A stretch of DNA of 34,432 nt from Azonexus sp. (GTDB lineage: Bacteria; Pseudomonadota; Gammaproteobacteria; Burkholderiales; Rhodocyclaceae). A program made the translations under genes and the position numbers. This document shows, piece after piece, positions 33,060 to 34,432 of the stretch. Position 1 is the first letter of the stretch. Each line of letters opens with the position of its first letter. The stretch lies in NCBI GenBank assembly GCA_031277255.1, contig JAITMS010000102.1, positions 1 to 34,432 of the forward strand, given 5' to 3'. The notes below the pieces were generated by a model, which searched no databases, was not told the origin of the DNA, and saw only the letters and a list, made by a program, of their open reading frames with translations.

Positions 33060-34432
33060 CGGAAAGCGCCCACAGCGACCGCTTCGTCATCGACAACATG
33101 CCGCCGCGCGAGCAGTGGCCGACGTTCATGTTCACGACGCCGAATCTGCAATTTCCCGCACGGCTGAACGCCGCCGCGCTGCTGCTCGATCAGGCGGTGG
33201 CCAAGGGCCGGGGCGATCATCCGGCGATGATCGGTCGCAGCGCGCACTGGACTTACGCCCAGTTACAGGCCCAGGTCAATCGCCTGGCCCGGCTGCTGAC
33301 GGAGGACATGGGCCTCGTGCCGGGCAACCGGGTCTTGCTGCGCGGGGCCAATTCGCCGTGGCTGGGCGCGGCCTGGCTGGCGGTATGGAAAGCGGGCGGC
33401 GTCGCGGTCGGCACCGGGCCGCTGCTGCGCGCCAAGGAACTCAGCCAGATTCTGAACCTCGGCCAAATCAGCCACGCCCTGTGCGAAGCCTCGCTGGCCG
33501 GGGAACTCGAACAGGCGCGCGACGGCTCTCCGGCATTGCGGCAGGTGGCCTTTTACGGCACGCCAGAATGGAGCGCCCGGCTGGCGGCCAAATCCGACCA
33601 GTTCACGGCGCTCGACACCGCCGCCGACGATCCGGCGCTGATTGCCTACACCTCCGGCACGACCGGCGTCCCCAAGGGCTGCATCCACGGCCACCGCGAC
33701 CTGATCGCCATGTGCGAGGTATTCCCCCGGCATTGCCTGAAGCCGGACGAGAACGACGTTTTCATCGGCACGCCGCCGCTTGCCTTTACCTTCGGACTCG
33801 GCGGTTTTCTCTGCTTCCCGCTCTATTACCGCGCCACCACCGTGCTGCTGGAAAATCTGCCGCCTGTCGAATTGCTGGCGGCGATGGAAAAATACCGCGT
33901 CACCATCTGCTTTACCTCGCCGACCGCCTACCGGCAGATGACGCCCGCGGTCAAGAACCACGATCTGAGCGCCCTGAAAAAATGCGTCTCGGCGGGCGAG
34001 CCGCTGCCGACGGCAGCCCGCGACGCCTGGCGCGCCGCTACCGGGATCGAGATTCACGACGGCGTCGGCGGCACCGAGATGATCCACATCTACATCGCCT
34101 CCGATCCCGGCAACTACCGGCCCGGCGCCATCGGCCAGCCGCTTCCCGGCTATCGCGCCCAACTGGTCGATCAGGAGATGCAGCCGATCCCGCCGGGCGA
34201 GATCGGCTGGCTGGCGGTGCAAGGCCCGACCGGCTGCCGCTATCTGGCCGACGCGCGGCAGACCGATTACGTCAAGAACGGCTGGAACATCACCGGCGAC
34301 ACCTACGTCCGCGAACCGGACGGCTACTTCCGCTATGTCGCACGCGCGGACGACATGATCATCTCGGCCGGTTACAACATCGCCGGGCCCGAGGTCGAGG
34401 ACGCCCTGCTGCGCCACCCCGACGTCGTCGAG
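33056..34432 (+). CDS. abmG: 2-aminobenzoate-CoA ligase (partial, cut at the window end)
   Basis: This ATP-dependent AMP-forming ligase activates an aromatic carboxylate to its CoA ester. The first 459 residues are present; the frame is open to the last base. The adenylation P-loop AYTSGTTGVPKGCIHGHRD, GGTEMIHIYI (A5) and a C-terminal hinge YVARADDMIISAGYNIAGPEVED (A8) are all visible. The start DNMPPREQWPTFMFTTPNLQFPARLN resembles 2-aminobenzoate-CoA ligases more than benzoate-CoA ligases; the substrate is inferred from that and from the monooxygenase/reductase-like gene in the facing operon. The ATG overlaps the dehydrogenase stop. Confidence 0.8.
   Translation, partial: MTESAHSDRFVIDNMPPREQWPTFMFTTPNLQFPARLNAAALLLDQAVAKGRGDHPAMIGRSAHWTYAQLQAQVNRLARLLTEDMGLVPGNRVLLRGANSPWLGAAWLAVWKAGGVAVGTGPLLRAKELSQILNLGQISHALCEASLAGELEQARDGSPALRQVAFYGTPEWSARLAAKSDQFTALDTAADDPALIAYTSGTTGVPKGCIHGHRDLIAMCEVFPRHCLKPDENDVFIGTPPLAFTFGLGGFLCFPLYYRATTVLLENLPPVELLAAMEKYRVTICFTSPTAYRQMTPAVKNHDLSALKKCVSAGEPLPTAARDAWRAATGIEIHDGVGGTEMIHIYIASDPGNYRPGAIGQPLPGYRAQLVDQEMQPIPPGEIGWLAVQGPTGCRYLADARQTDYVKNGWNITGDTYVREPDGYFRYVARADDMIISAGYNIAGPEVEDALLRHPDVVE

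Overview
The window is GC-rich chromosomal DNA of a betaproteobacterium. The rpsF-priB-rpsR-rplI-dnaB block, the etfBA/acyl-CoA dehydrogenase set and the aromatic-acid CoA genes together suggest a Rhodocyclales-like aromatic degrader. This placement is inferred from gene content only.

Layout. (1) 1-2535, plus strand: the end of an RND efflux pump, its TolC-type outer-membrane partner with a palindromic repeat inside the signal-peptide region, and an AT-rich orphan lipoprotein-like gene. (2) 2640-7494, minus strand: rpsF-priB-rpsR-rplI and dnaB, with a DUF262/DUF1524 (GmrSD-like) defence-type gene wedged between rplI and dnaB. (3) 7608-12583: an acyl-CoA dehydrogenase, a CbiM-like membrane protein and etfBA on the minus strand, with a divergent TetR regulator. 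(4) 12581-13111: a tandem array of MITE-like palindromic elements. (5) 13148-28933, minus strand: the main catabolic locus. Read in the direction of transcription it runs bamA, a VOC/epimerase-like gene, bamC, bamD, bamE, bamF, bamG, bamH, bamI, a REP-like element, bamB, and a flavin monooxygenase/old-yellow-enzyme fusion; a MarR regulator and a MaoC-type hydratase follow. (6) 29052-34432, plus strand: fdhD, then a tightly coupled operon of a possible leader peptide, a 4-hydroxybenzoyl-CoA-type thioesterase, enoyl-CoA hydratase, 3-hydroxyacyl-CoA dehydrogenase and 2-aminobenzoate-CoA ligase (cut by the window end).

How the genes fit together. BamB-I is the ATP-independent, tungsten-dependent class II benzoyl-CoA reductase, best known from strict anaerobes such as Geobacter. 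BamB is the active-site subunit, BamC and BamD are Fe-S electron carriers, and BamE, BamF and BamGHI form an HdrA/MvhD/NADH-dehydrogenase-like module proposed to energise the electrons. BamA hydrolyses the ring of the later 6-oxocyclohexenoyl-CoA intermediate. FdhD, divergent from bamA, could sulfurate the tungsten-pterin cofactor. The last gene of the minus-strand operon resembles O2-dependent 2-aminobenzoyl-CoA monooxygenase/reductase, and the ligase, hydratase, dehydrogenase and thioesterase opposite are what an aerobic CoA-dependent anthranilate pathway uses. The locus therefore appears to join an oxygen-sensitive reductive dearomatisation system to an oxygen-requiring one. That combination is the most notable feature of the window. 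The benzoyl-CoA steps for the dienoyl-CoA hydratase (Dch) and 6-hydroxycyclohexenoyl-CoA dehydrogenase (Had) are not seen here and would have to be elsewhere.
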